Shown in pieces: positions 23,353-49,375 of a stretch of 64,000 nt of DNA. The stretch comes from Gordionus sp. m RMFG-2023 (taxonomy: Eukaryota > Nematomorpha > Gordioida > Chordodea > Parachordodidae). The translations under genes and the position numbers were made by a program. The stretch is from positions 41,021,366 to 41,085,365 of the forward strand of contig NC_088777.1 in the NCBI RefSeq assembly GCF_954871325.1, in the 5' to 3' direction. Position 1 is the stretch's first letter, and each line of letters begins with the position of its first letter. The notes below the pieces were generated by a model. That model did not search any database, was not told the origin of the DNA, and worked only from the letters and a program-made list of their open reading frames with translations.

Positions 23353-24822
23353 TATGATGTAAACTATTTAGTTTGTATAAAACAACATTTTTATATAAAA
23401 ATATTTGCGCATGCTCAAATCAATTTTAAAAATGGCAACGTTTTTTTTAATAATTGTAAATAAACGTTCGATTTAAACGATTGGCAACTAAAATTATAGT
23501 AAAGGATAAGAGGTAATTTTAATACCAATCAATTATTCTAATTCTGGGCAGATATTATCCATAAATTTAAACTACAAAAAAAGTAATATTTGATAATTAT
23601 GCTTTAATTAATATAATCATTTAAATATAACCTATATTTATACAAACCTTCATGCTTTTTAAACAATAATATTCCATCTTATGAATTATAAACCTCGTTG
23701 GTGCAGTTAAAAAAAATGAAGGAAGAGAATTTTTGAATTTATTCAGACGGATTTTATTTACTTCAATAGGTAAGGAATCCCACAAAAAAAAACTCAGTTT
23801 TTTTTATAAATTTGTTATAATATAATTTTGAAGATTTTATGCTTTGCTAATATTTTATCTTGCTTTTGGCCTGTAAACATAAACATAAAATATATAGAAT
23901 TTGCGCTTAAATTTTTTTAAAGTAATTTTTTTAAAAAAAAAAATATATATTGTACGAACGAATTCAAAATTATTTGTTTTCCTTTTTCATTTCGTAAGGA
24001 TAAAAAAAAAAGAAAGAAGAGAATATTAAAAATAAAAAACAAATAAATAATAAATTTTATTTATTTTTTTACTGGAGCGGTTCAAATAAATAGAAAAGAA
24101 AAATATATAAATAAAAATGTGTTCTATTTTTGAAAGCTAGATAAAAAAAAATAATAAACAAAAAACAAAAATGGCGAATCTATAAATGTTTGTGAAAGAA
24201 AAGAAAGTGAAAAAAATAAAAATATGCAAACTTATGATTAATTGAGAATTTAAAATTGTTGGATTTTGGATACTATAAATGATTTCGAGAAAAACCAATT
24301 TGTGGCAAAGCCATTCCAAAAAAGTCAATTTTTTTTTAAAAAAACTACTAAACAATGAAAAATAAAATCAATACTTTTTCCTATTTTTTTTAATATATAT
24401 TGGTAAAATGGAAGGAAACCACAAAAATTATATCGATTTCATTTTCTTTTCCAGTTTGCTAGCCTATTTCTATTTCGTGTGCCTGCGTTTTAATATGCTA
24501 TGAGTATGATTTGTGATTTTTTTTAAAAAAAAACTTCACTTGTCATTTTTGGTCAGAAATTCCCCTCAACAAATGCCCCTTCTCAAACTTGTCAACACAA
24601 TTGAAAAGGGTGACAAACTAAAAATCCTTACCTTACTTCTCATAAAAGCAATTCTTACGGTCATGACTTGCCACCACGTCTGGTGCCTATTATTAAAATC
24701 TATCCGCCCGTAACCAGAATATTTTTAGAATCATGGAAAAAATTTCCTTTATCTTATCCTGTTTTTTAAGAAATTTATTGTGACAGGAAAAAAATAATAT
24801 GAAGGAAATATAACATTTGATA
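23353..24822. other. Intergenic, presumed 5' flank of the CCCH gene
   Basis: The minus-strand gene should have its promoter and 5' UTR just above 23352. No TATA box or initiator can be told apart from the A+T-rich background. Lysine- and phenylalanine-rich open frames in 24137-24713 look like low-complexity chance frames, and nothing else was found. Confidence 0.4.
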
Positions 24823-25341
24823 CAGGGACCCGGTGTGAACTGTAACGAACCTTTAAACCATTATAAATATCTGAACCGAACGGCTATAATTTATTTTTGA
24901 AGGAGTAAAAAGAACCTTTATAAAAAAAGGCTAAACCGGTTCAAACCTGTTCAGTTTTTATATTTTAGAAATGGAAATAATTTGAATATCCCTAATTATA
25001 TAAACTTGCTCCTATTGTACTGGCGGTTCCCGCAACACAAGTTTCTGTAGAAAGGGCCTTTTCGGGGCTAAAATTTGTGTTATCGTCACAACGAGCAAAA
25101 AGTAATCCATTTATATTAGAAAATATATTACTTATACGTTCAAAAATAAATTAGACGATGGTGTTGCTTCAATAAAAAAAAAATTTCTAACCGTAATGAA
25201 CCTTTATTTTATAATTAGCTGAACCGAACCTAAACTTTTTAAATTTTTTCTTTAGAACCTAACCAAACGTAACCATTATAATTTTTTGCATACTGAACCG
25301 TAACCAAACCGAACCTTTATAAATAACGGTTCGGATCCCTG
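24823..25341 (+). mobile_element. 519-bp hAT derivative with 8-bp target duplication
   Basis: The ends are CAGGGACCCG and (inverted) CAGGGATCCG, flanked by perfect direct repeats ATTTGATA at 24815-24822 and 25342-25349. It is an internally deleted hAT element, since 25017-25154 (plus) still encodes the end of the transposase dimerisation domain, with VPATQVSVERAFSG followed by LSSQRAKSNPF and a stop. Related copies with the same ends sit in intron 9 of the CCCH gene (12377-13384 and 13560-14068). The perfect target duplication suggests a fairly recent insertion. Confidence 0.88.
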
Positions 25342-25509
25342 ATTTGATATACGAAATATGAAGTTAGTCCACTTGCTAAACAATGACCAAATTTTTTTAA
25401 AAATACAATAAGACCCATTTATTTTTTAATATTTATTAACGGAATTACATGGTAGAATCCAACCTACTATACATCAACCCCCCCCCCAAGGATGGAGTAT
25501 AAAATAACA

Positions 25510-25592
25510 TGTTCCTTGCTGAATTCGAACCCAGAACTAGAGGATTGTGATACACGCATGAACCGTAGCCACTGCGCTACTTCGAAAGCATC
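25510..25592 (-). repeat. tRNA-like SINE head
   Basis: On the minus strand an A-box-like TAGCGCAGTGGCTACGG (25579-25563) is followed about 32 bp later by a B-box-like GGTTCGAATTC (25531-25521), the spacing of a pol III tRNA promoter. Acceptor and T stems do not pair well, so a tRNA-derived SINE is more likely than a working tRNA. A run of C/G lies nearby at about 25480-25488. No tail or target duplication was defined. Confidence 0.45.
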
Positions 25593-28400
25593 AACATTTT
25601 TTGTATGTAAGGATAAAATTTTAATAAAACACAAAAAAATAATAACATTCATTAACCAATATTGGATTCTAGTTAGCTTACTTATAAATTCTTTTTTTCT
25701 TAAAAATTATTAACTAATAAAACTCTCGCGAAGAAAACCGCGTGAAGAAAAATTTTCAAAAATACTTATATAAAATTTTCAAAATTATGCAATAAAACCT
25801 TCAAAAATGGCCACCTCGTTATAATTAACTTTTTTAAAAAAATAAATAATTAATAGAGTGTAATTTAATTATGTTCAAAAGTATTTTTTTATTTATTCAG
25901 TATTTTGCTTTAGAGATTCAATATAATCAGGAACTTAAAAGAGGGGATTGGATGATGCAAGATTGTAAGGTGGAATACAAAAATTTATGTAAATAATTCT
26001 TTTTTATAATTTATTTTAGATTTCCTCATTGATTTTTATATTATTACTGACTTTTTTTTTCGTTTTCACTATCCCCCTTTTTTTTATTGTGGCCAGCAAT
26101 TCGATCCAAAGAAAGTGATAAATTTTGTAGAGCAATAAAAAATATATGTACTGGTAAATGGATGGTCTAAATAAAAACCTGAATAAAGAATTACAACAAG
26201 AAAAACGATGTTCAGAATAGTAACTTAAGGAAAGGTTCAATGATTACACAATCCAACTAGGTTTTAGTAGATTAGTTTTAAACCCAATGGGTCGAAATTG
26301 AAAACAAAACATTTAATATAAATAGATAGTATAAACATTTTATATGCATTTTACTAACTTAATATAATTGAAGTTCTGAAAGAAGTGAACCCTTTTAAGT
26401 TTATATAAACATAAATATTGTTGAAAAATAAATTGAACCTGATTATGATGGGAAAATATTTTATAAAAAAAATGTTTACGTATTTTTTCATGGGGGTAGT
26501 ATATAGATTTAATAAATATGTTGATCAAGAAAATACCTTATATAAATTAATTTGACCTTCCTAATTTTTGTTTAACACAAGCTTATTATTTCAATAATTA
26601 TATCCTTTTTTCAAACATTCAACTACTATGTATTGTCGTGTCATTATGCTTTGAATCTAGGAAAATAATTTTCTGGAAAAAAATTATCCTGCAAAATAGT
26701 TCTCTCGAAAAAATTTCCCCGTTTTTTTAGATCCTATAGGATATTTTAGAAAATTAATAAAATATTACAAAAAATTCTCTATAAATATTTGTCCCCGTAA
26801 TAGAATTCTACAAATAAAATATTTAAAAGTTTTGAGAAAATCAACAAAATAACAATATTTCCTAGAAAATATATTCCTGAAAAAAATTTCGCAAATCAAA
26901 TTGTTAATCTAAATTATAAACGAGTAGTTAATGATAAACCTTAAATTTAAGCAAAAAAAATTATTATAAAACAAACTATTAACTATATCATACCCCTAAC
27001 CTAAATTGCTAGATACCTAATTTCAGTAATATAAGCAAAATATTATCATAATTTAACACTTAATTGTAAAGGTCCAGCCCGGACTTTTCATTTTTTTAAA
27101 TAATTAAATTTGCCCATATTTTTAAAATAATACCATTTTTTGGCCCTCAAGTCTCTGCTTTAAATAAATCTAAATCTGAAATTTGTTTCCTAATGCATTC
27201 CTTAAAAATAATTATGAAATTAATCATTTCCATTTTTAAAATTATTTAATTGAGGATTTTCTCAATTACCATCAAAAATGGTTGACCATACAAACTTTAT
27301 TTCAATTAGTTGGGAAATAATAAGGATTAGTTCAACATGAATTTACTACTCATTTTCTTAATTCCCACTTATAAAATAGTTATCCCTAAATTTTTCCATC
27401 TGAGTATTGTAAAAATAATCTATTGTAATCTTTTCATCGTACACACTCTATCTTAATTTGGTGTCAGATTTTCTTTCCATCAAAATCTATTTGAATTATC
27501 GAAGCTAATATATTATAAAAGTATCATATCAGAGTTACCACCAGATTTATATAGTCTCAAATTTTAAAATTGACTTATTTAATCCCTCAAAGTTAAAACT
27601 AAAACACTCCTTAAACGTTAGAATACTTAAAGGCTCAGATAAAATATTGAATGTCAACAATTATTTCTTAATCAGATATAAAACAGAATTGCCCAGAAAA
27701 CGGATATTCAATTTGAAGGATAAATTGCTCAAAAAAATATATGAAACAATATAATAATTTTTTTCTATAGTTTTTAGAAAATAGTCACTATTAGCAATTA
27801 TCGCGGTTGCTTTCGCGCTTTTTCCCAATACTCATTCAAATTAATAAATTCGTTATATATGATTCGCAAAATAGTTTTCACTAAATTGTCTTAGCGATTT
27901 GGTTTCGCAGTCTCTATAAGATTTTCGCTATTATAAATTGACGTAAAAGTTTTACTGTTATATATTAGCTCTAAAGAGATCTCGGTAAAAGTTCTGCTAT
28001 AAAAAATTCTCTATATGGCCTTCGCTGAATAGCATGCAATGTGGATTAACAAAAGTTTATCAATAAAAATCTCGCGAAAATGTGTTTTATGATAAAAGTT
28101 TTGCTATCTTATTGGTAGGAAAACTGTATTGAGTTTGAACAAACAAACCCTCAGAAAATTTTTGAGCAAATCTTTGAGATTTAATTTTTAATTTAAATTG
28201 TAAATTCAACTTGAGAGATTTTTTATGTATAGAAATTGCATAAAATTTAATTATGTATAAATTAACTTTTATAAAAAAATATTTAGAATTTTTAGTTAAA
28301 ATTTGATCGACTTTTTTAAAGAAGATTTTTGTGCAAAATTATTTGAAGGTTAATACAATGAAAATTTTAATAAATAAGTTTAAAATGATCAAGATATCCA
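25593..28400. other. Intergenic A+T-rich stretch with decayed repeats
   Basis: No gene could be supported. There is a dispersed repeat at about 27573-27750 (related to 16170-17100), and degenerate blocks alternating TTCGC and AAAAGTT(C/T)TGCTATA at about 27800-28100. Short frames here look random. Confidence 0.4.
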
Positions 28401-28520
28401 TTAAAGATCTGCAAATCACGGCCCGTGATTGGCCTGAGCCCTGGTCTATTTTAAAAAATAATCTCGGTTCGGGCTGGGTCAGACCTATAAATTTTTTAAA
28501 GATTTCGGGCCGCGCCAGCT
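28401..28520. repeat. hAT-type terminal sequence
   Basis: AGATCTGCAAATCACGGCCC followed by several GGGC/GGCC blocks (TCGGGCTGGG, TCGGGCCGCG) resembles the subterminal repeats of hAT ends. The same AGATCTGCAAA start is found at 40440. No partner end was assigned. Confidence 0.35.
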
Positions 28521-29589
28521 GGGTTTAAATTTTAAAATATGATATCACTAAATTTTGTCAAATAAAGTGATATTTTAAAACAAGAAACAAGGCGCTAATA
28601 TTTTTCATTTGTAAATTATTTTTTTTATAATAAAAGAAAAATATTAAATTTTCTATATTTAAATTAATTCGGGACGGGCGGATAAATAATTTTTTTCCAG
28701 GTTAGGCTATTCGGGACAAATAAAAAAAGACTAATATCTATTACCAGGAGCGTAATCAATAACGTTGCATATCATTTCTAGCATTTGACATTTAAATTTT
28801 TATCCTTAGGAGTCTTGTGTAACACGTGAGTTCTTAAAGATGGGTCGTAGACCAACGGGCAAAATGAATATAATATTTAAAACACTATATAATTTAGGGC
28901 TGTGATCCGGCTGAACCTAGATCTGAAGCATAAATAATTAAACTCAGCAATTCATTTGATTAGTTTTAATTTGAAAATAAAATACTTTTATGACAAAAAT
29001 TTCTGAGAGATTTAGTATTTCTTCTGAGATATTCAATAAAAAAATTCTGAGAAAATCAAAAATTTTACTTTGAACAATAGTTTTTGATTTTAAAAAAAAT
29101 ATCTGTACAATTCAGTATAAATCCTTAGCAATAAGTATTTTTTTTTAAATCTAAGCAATTAAGTAAAAAAAAATCAGTTTTTATTCAGTGCGAAATAATG
29201 TCTTTTTTTAGTATCAGCCCGATCCTATATTTAATTTATAATTAATTATTATTGGTTTAATTTATTTCACGATGACTATCAAGCACTCATTTTTACCAAA
29301 ACCCAAACGCTAGAACGATGGATGACATATAATAATAATCATCATCTTGATTATTTTTACATTTGGAATGTTTATATAAAACAATTTAGCGCAAAGAATT
29401 TAATTCTTGGGAAAAGGAATTTAATCAAAAAGTGGATTATAGATCATTATAATTGAGAAATAAATTGTTAACGACCCAATTATTAAAATGGAGAGAAAAC
29501 CCAAAATCAACCAACTTGTAACATATAAAAAACCTATACGATATTATATGAAGGATGGTTCAATCGTTTAAGAGATAAATATTAGAAGG

Positions 29590-29945
29590 CAAATTGAAAA
29601 GAATGGAGATGAGGATGATTAGATGGGGTGTGGGATATCTTTGAGAGGTAGAAAAGCTAGCAAGGAGGAATAGAAGTAATCGTAGTGGAGAAAAAATAGA
29701 TGAAAAGTTATCGATTTGGTATGGAATTACCCTTAACATGTGGAACGTAAGACGAAAGATGACTGGGTAAAGACATGTACCCTGATGGAAGTAGGAGGAT
29801 CAAGACCTCAAGGAAAGCCTAAGATGATGTGGATAAAGATGATAGCCGCGGATATGTGAAAATGAATATTACAAATATTGCTCAGGGTCAGGACCGTCAA
29901 AAATGGAGAAGAAAAATCAAAGGGAAACTGGCTAACTTGGATATC
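29590..29945 (+). mobile_element. LINE reverse-transcriptase C-terminal remnant
   Basis: Pieces in shifting frames match the familiar end of many animal LINE reverse transcriptases: KRMEMRMIRWG near 29600, WNVRRKMTG in the place of RLRWYGHV, then GGSRPQGKPKMMWIKM and DRQKWRRKIKG. The expected family pattern is R-P-x-G-R-P-x-x-x-W followed by DRxxWR. Stops interrupt it and there is no 5' part, so it is an old truncated copy. The clade was not determined. Confidence 0.6.
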
Positions 29946-30446
29946 TACTCTTAGGAGAACTAAGAGTACCCCTAACCCTAAAGGGTGGGAGATATGCCCT
30001 AATATTAGTATATCTTGAAATCGTCATTAAATGAAGAATAAGTTATATAGCTTCATTGGATCCCAAGGACCTATTGAAAAACCTTCTTAGCCTTAAAACG
30101 TTAAGCTTTCAAATCATTAATCCACTAATTCCCTCCAATAATCCATTTATAATTTTAACATTTTTAATACTCTGAACGATTTTCCTAGAATTTTATTTTT
30201 AAACCCAGCATAATGTGTGTAAAAAAAGCATCCAAAAAATTGGATGACGAAATATAAATATATTATATATTTTAATCCATTCTAATATAAAGTAAATCTG
30301 TTTTGAGATAGGATGATTGATAGTAAAGTGATCATAGACGACTAGTATATATGTCAAATCAATATATATATATTTAAATCATAAGCATCTTCACAATTTT
30401 TTTATTAAAATACGCAAACTCAAACACATTTAGAAATAAATATTCA
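29946..30446. other. Intergenic, downstream of the arginyl-tRNA synthetase gene
   Basis: This should hold the 3' UTR of the minus-strand RARS gene. Nothing else is recognisable apart from short AT repeats. Confidence 0.4.
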
Positions 30447-43904
<13,458 letters not shown>

Positions 43905-44254
43905 TCTTGCTGATAAAGGATTCGAAAACTTAGTTAAAATGTAAACCTGTTGAATACCTCAAAAACAGGCTTTCCATGTCAATCATTATCAGTGCTTAAA
44001 CATTTTTGTTTTATATTTTTGTATACAAAGTATATTCATATTACAAAACAGAAATATTAAACTTTATCTAGAATAGTGTTATCAATGGTGAATCGCTAAA
44101 AAATTAAAGGGTAGGCTACATGTATTATCAAATTGATGTTAAATATATTGTTTATATTATTATTATTATTTTTATTTAAAATTAATATTGCTTACTCATA
44201 TATTTGTGTAAACTGAAAATATTTTTAAAAATTATTTTATGTAATATATATCGT
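43905..44254. other. RARS 5' flank and left half of host repeat R
   Basis: The RARS promoter must lie here, but no distinct element can be recognised. From about 44190 to 44262 the sequence matches repeat R (uninterrupted copy at 58470-58550), which is the target of insertion H1. Confidence 0.4.
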
Positions 44255-44745
44255 ATTCATAACAGTGGCATCGCTAGGGAGGGCGCGCAGGGGCTCGAGC
44301 CTCCTGAAAAATTTGAATAGCCCCCTGAAGCAAATTTTTTTTTTTTAATGGCTCCTTAATATCCCCTTGAACTAAAAATAGATTTTTTTGATTGCCCACT
44401 GAATGATTTCTTTTATAATTCCATTAAGTAATATATAGATAAAATTTTATTATTTAGAAAATAAGACTATTTAAATTTTTATTAAATGTATATTATTTTA
44501 ATTATTAGATTAGATTAATACATATAAATTATATTTTCACTATGTCAGCTTGCAATCAAATTCTGTATTAAAAATATAATATCAATAACTCACTAAATAT
44601 TAATTTAGCTTTAACAGTTGAAGTTTAATTGACTTTTATTTTTTAATTATTATTTAACCCTAATTAAATATATATAATCATATATTATTTGAAAATTAAC
44701 AAATTTAATATTGTAATTAGCCGAGTTCAAAATGACTAATCAACT

Positions 44746-45132
44746 CAGTGGCGTAGCTAGGAATTTTTCTTAGAGGGGGTCCATACATAAAAAATTCTGG
44801 GGCTTCGCCCCCAGACCCCTTTAACGGGCCTTCGGCCCTTTTGCCCGACCTTCGGCCGGGTTTATCTTAAAAATCATAACCACATCTTCGACAATATATA
44901 ATAAATATATTTTTTAAATGCATGAATAATATGTTATTCTTTATAATAATACTACCCATAATAATTTCAATAGTAATATAATATCCTTCCACAAAATCCA
45001 GAAAAATATAAATATTAATGGTATTTATTTGATATAAAGTCACTTTTAAGTCTTTTGAACGTATAATCTAAAAAAAAAATTTGCTCTGGGAGGGGTCCAA
45101 ACCCGAAAACCACCCCCGTAGCTACGCCACTG
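44746..45132. mobile_element. 387-bp MITE inside H1
   Basis: The ends are CAGTGGCGTAGCTA on both sides in inverted order, flanked by perfect 8-bp direct repeats AATCAACT (44738-44745 and 45133-45140). The inverted copy H2 lacks the insertion at the matching place and reads continuously. The interior has GGGCCTTCGGCCC-type short hairpins. The ends are related to those of H1, so the same transposase family may have moved both. Confidence 0.88.
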
Positions 45133-45485
45133 AATCAACTGTATATTTATTAAATTTTATTATCATACCTCAAAAATATTTTCAAGGTCGTAGATATATA
45201 GTTTATAATTCTCTACTATATAGAGTTGTTTATAAAATATTAGATATAATGCCACTTTTATAGACGTTTTTCATAGTTATATAATATATTACAGTTATAT
45301 CTATATTATAATTTTCCGATGTCCTCACTACGTCATCGTGACATCATGTCATCGCTACGTCATGTCATCGGTACGTATTTATTTTTATTTTTTTTAATTT
45401 AATTTGTTTATTGTTTATTTAATTTAAATAAAACAGATTATTGGATTTGATAGTGTACACATCACTAACATGGATGAAAAACAAT

Positions 45486-46140
45486 ATAAAGTATATTCAA
45501 ATATTAAAATATTCTTATCCTAATCTATTTATACTTAATAACATTACATTCATAATATTATTTTTTAACTTTTAGAATATCATAATAGGCTTGATGAAAT
45601 CTTTTTATACTCATATTTTTCTTTCATAACCAATAATTAAGAAGATAACAAAGTATATTCAAATATTTAAATATTCTTATTCTAACCTATTTATACTTAA
45701 TAACATTACATTCATCATATTATTTTTTAACTTTTAGAATAACATAATAGGCTTGATAAGTCCCCCAAAAATACACATTAATGAAATCTTTTTATACTCA
45801 TATTTTTCTCTCATAACCAATAATTAAGAAGATAACCAAGTATATTCAAATATTTAAATATTCTTATCCTAACCTATTTATACTTAATAACATTACATTC
45901 ATCATATTATTTTTTAACTTTTAGAATATCATAATAGGCTTGATAAGTCCCCAAAAATACACATTAATGAAATCTTTTTATACTCATATTTTTCTTTCAT
46001 AACCAATAATTAAGAAGATAACCAAATATATTCAAATATTTAAATATTCTTATCCTAACCTATTTATACTTAATAACATTACATTCATCATATTATTTTT
46101 TAACTTTTAGTATATTATAATAGGCTTGATAAGTCCCCCA
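45486..46140. repeat. Tandem array, ~187-bp unit, about 3.5 copies
   Basis: Units start with GTATATTCAAATATT at 45491, 45653, 45840 and 46026. Each includes TTTAGAATATCATAATAGGC, and the later ones also include AAGTCCCC. The first unit is shorter by about 25 bp. The array lies within the Helitron. Confidence 0.85.
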
Positions 46141-46551
46141 AAAATTTTTCCCTGATGATAGCCAAACCTTATCAATTCCTTTAATTTAATTTTTATTATT
46201 TTTATAATATAATAATTTATAACTTATTTTTTCCCCCCTTTAATTTTATTTTTTAATTACCTTACAATTAATTTACCTTAATCTAATAACATTACATTCA
46301 TCATGTTATTTTTTAACTTTTAGAATATCATAATAGGCTTGATAAGTCCCCCAAAATTTTTTTTGATGATAGCCCTTTAACTACTAGAAATATGCATCTA
46401 ATTTTGATCCATCTACCGGTTTTACATTATTTTAATGTTTGTTTACTTTAAAATTTAACTAAATTAATATAACAATTTTTAAGGATCCTACTTTTTTAAA
46501 AGCTTACCATTTTGTCTGATCCACCATATCACTGTGAACCCTATTTTTTCA

Positions 46552-46671
46552 CATGGACAGCTATATGTGGCTATGTCTCGAGTTTGTTCTCCTCATAAAT
46601 TAAAGATTATAACCAATGTTAAAACAAGAACTACAACCAATGTGATATATCATGAGGTTATATCCTATTAA
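46552..46671 (+). pseudogene. Helitron helicase C-terminal tail, copy 1
   Basis: The frame encodes HGQLYVAMSRVCSPHKLKI, followed by a threonine-rich stretch and YHEVI, then a stop. This matches the last helicase motif and terminus of Helitron Pif1-like helicases (family pattern F-x-H-G-Q-L-Y-V-A-x-S-R). The preceding bases continue the frame as FS. Nothing of the earlier helicase motifs was found before it. Confidence 0.85.
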
Positions 46672-46948
46672 TCCCGGTTTATACGAATAAGAATGAACAT
46701 TACTTAATATGATATTATTTTATAATTTAAACAATTTTATATTATTTAAGCATCCTTTTGTCGGGCCGCTCAATATGCCCTTTTATCTCTGATGAATATT
46801 TTGTCTAATTGAAAATTATACAAAGTACATTTTTTAAATTTTAACTAACTTAATATAACAATTTTTAAGGATCCTACTTTTTTAAAAGCTTACCATTTTG
46901 TCTGATCCACCATTGCTCTATATTATTCCTGTGAACCCTGTTTTTTTA

Positions 46949-47068
46949 CATGGACAGCTATATGTGGCTATGTCTCGAGTTTGTTCTCCTCATAAATTAA
47001 AGATTATAACAAATGATAAAACAAGAACTACAACCAATGTGAATTATCATGAGGTTATATCCGATTAA
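46949..47068 (+). pseudogene. Helitron helicase C-terminal tail, copy 2
   Basis: This is a near-identical second copy 397 bp downstream, again with HGQLYVAMSRVCSPHKLKI and ending YHEVISD then stop. The flanking non-coding sequence (GGATCCTACTTTTTTAAAAG upstream, AATCCCGGTTTATACGAATA downstream) is duplicated as well, so this is a segmental tandem duplication within the Helitron. Confidence 0.85.
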
Positions 47069-47448
47069 TCCCGGTTTATACGAATAAGAATGAACTTAGT
47101 ATGATATTATTTTATAATTTAAACAATTTTATATTATTTAAGCATCCTTTTGTCGGGCTGCACAATATGCCCTTTTATCTCTGATGAATATTTTGTCTAA
47201 TTGAAAATTATACAAAGTACATTTTTAAAATTTAACTAAATTAATATAAAAAATTTTAAGTACTTTTTTAAAAGCTTACCATTTTGTCGGATCCACCATT
47301 GCTCTATTATCCCTGCTGATTATTTTGCATAACGCACAAAAAATATACATAGTACATTATTTTTATTATAAATAATATTATATATGATTTTATATCTATT
47401 CCAAAAAATCTTTATTTTATTTCAATAATAATGTTTATTTATATTTTT

Positions 47449-49100
47449 GCCTGATTTCTTTATTTGTCTAGGCTAACCCAACCTTAATCCCTCACATTGC
47501 TACAAAACATGATGATTCTATTATTAAAGATAAGCAAAGAAAATAATGACGAATAAACAAACGCCTTACCCGTTCTAGAGTTACTGGTAGACAAAATAAT
47601 AAAAAACTACGCTTGAAATGAACTCATCTGGAGGTTTATTTTGTTTTTTTTAATCTTATGTTTTATATCTATGTTTATTTTATTTTCACCCAGTTCTCTA
47701 AATGATATTTCTATCACCACTACCACAATCCCTATGCCACCTCCACCTATTTTATAAACATTTTTATTTATCACTAAATTTTATTATCTCATTCTTTTCT
47801 TTCTATCTCTATTATCTATTAACCACTATTTCTCAAAACCTTATCACCTTTAATTTAATTTATATAATATAATATAATAATTTATACCTTCTTTCCCCCC
47901 CCCCTCTTTTTTAATCTAATTTTTTAATTACCTTACAATTAATTAACCTTTATCTTAATAACATTATATTTATCATGTTATTTTTTAACTTTTAGAATAT
48001 CATAATAGGCTTGATAAGTCCCCAAAAAAATTTATTTGATGATAGCCCTCCAACTACTAGAAATATGCATCTAATATTGACCCTTCTACCGGTTTTACAT
48101 TATTTTAATGTTTGTTTAATGTTTGTTTAATAACAATAGTATATTTATATTTTTGCCTGATTTCTTTATTTGTCTAGGCTAACCCTAATCCCTCACATTG
48201 CTACAAAACATGATGAATCTATTATTAAAGATAAGCAAAGAAAATAATGACGAATAAACAAACGCCTTACCCGTTCTAGAGTTACTGGTAGACAAAATAA
48301 TAAAAAACTACGCTTGAAATGAACTCATCTGGAGGTTTATTTTGTTTTTTTTAATCTTATGTTTTATATCTATGTTTATTTTATTTTCACCCAGTTCTCT
48401 AAATGATATTTCTATCACCACTACCACAATCCCTATGCCACATCCACCTATTTTATAAACATTTTTATTTATCACTAAATTTTATTATCTCATTCTTTTC
48501 TTTCTATCTCTATTATCTATTAACCACTATTTCTCAAAACCTTATCACTTTTAATTTAATTTATATAATATAATATAATAATTTATACCTTCTTTCCCCC
48601 CCTCTTTTTTAATCTAATTTTTTAATTACCTTACAATAACTTTTAGAATATCATAATAGGCTTGATAAGTCCCCCAAAAAATTTATTTGATGATAGCCCT
48701 CCAACTACTAGAAATATTCATCTAATATTGACCCTTCTACCGGTTTTACATTATTTTAATGTTTGTTTAATAACAATAGTATATTTATATTTTTGCCTGA
48801 TTTCTTTATTTGTCTAGGCTAACCCTAATCCCTCACATTGCTACAAAACATGATGAATCTATTATTAAAGATAAGCAAAGAAAAAAATGGCTATTCAACA
48901 AACGCCTTACCCGTTCTAGAGTTACTGGTGGCCAAGATAATAAGGAACTGTGAATTCCTCAGGAGGTTTATTTTGTTTTTTATCTAATGTTTTATATCTA
49001 TAAGTTTATTTTATACACCCAGTTGCCTTCAAATGATATTTCTATCACCACTACCACAATCCCTATGCCACCTCTGCCTAATTTTTAACAAATATAAGCA
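47449..49100. repeat. Three tandem copies of a 640-710 bp unit inside the Helitron
   Basis: GCCTGATTTCTTTATTTGTC recurs at 47449, 48155 and 48795. It is followed each time by AACGCCTTACCCGTTCTAGA, and each copy carries a CACCACTACCACAATCCC block. The first two are longer and the third is diverged towards its end. This block lies directly upstream of the Rep remnant. Confidence 0.85.
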
Positions 49101-49375
49101 TTTAATTCCACTATCATTCACCTCACTAGGAGTTAATATAAATAATACTTTATCCGATTCCCTGAGGAACTTTCATGAATATTTAGAGAGATGTTCAAAC
49201 GTGAATGTGTAGTGCGGCCAATTTCATTGACATTATTAGTGGGAAAATATGCGGTAGTTTTGTCATGGCCTTTATAACAATACTTACGACCGTTTTATGG
49301 TTGAGTTGACAATGTCGTTCATGATTCTATTTTAGAGGGTGATACCAAAACTGACACCTTGGCAGAAATATCATT

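Noticed and set aside
24137-24713. Two short frames rich in F, L and K
   Set aside because: Their composition follows the A+T-rich background and they match no family.
25510-25592. A functional tRNA gene
   Set aside because: The A and B boxes are present, but the acceptor and T stems do not pair well enough, so it was listed as a SINE-like repeat.
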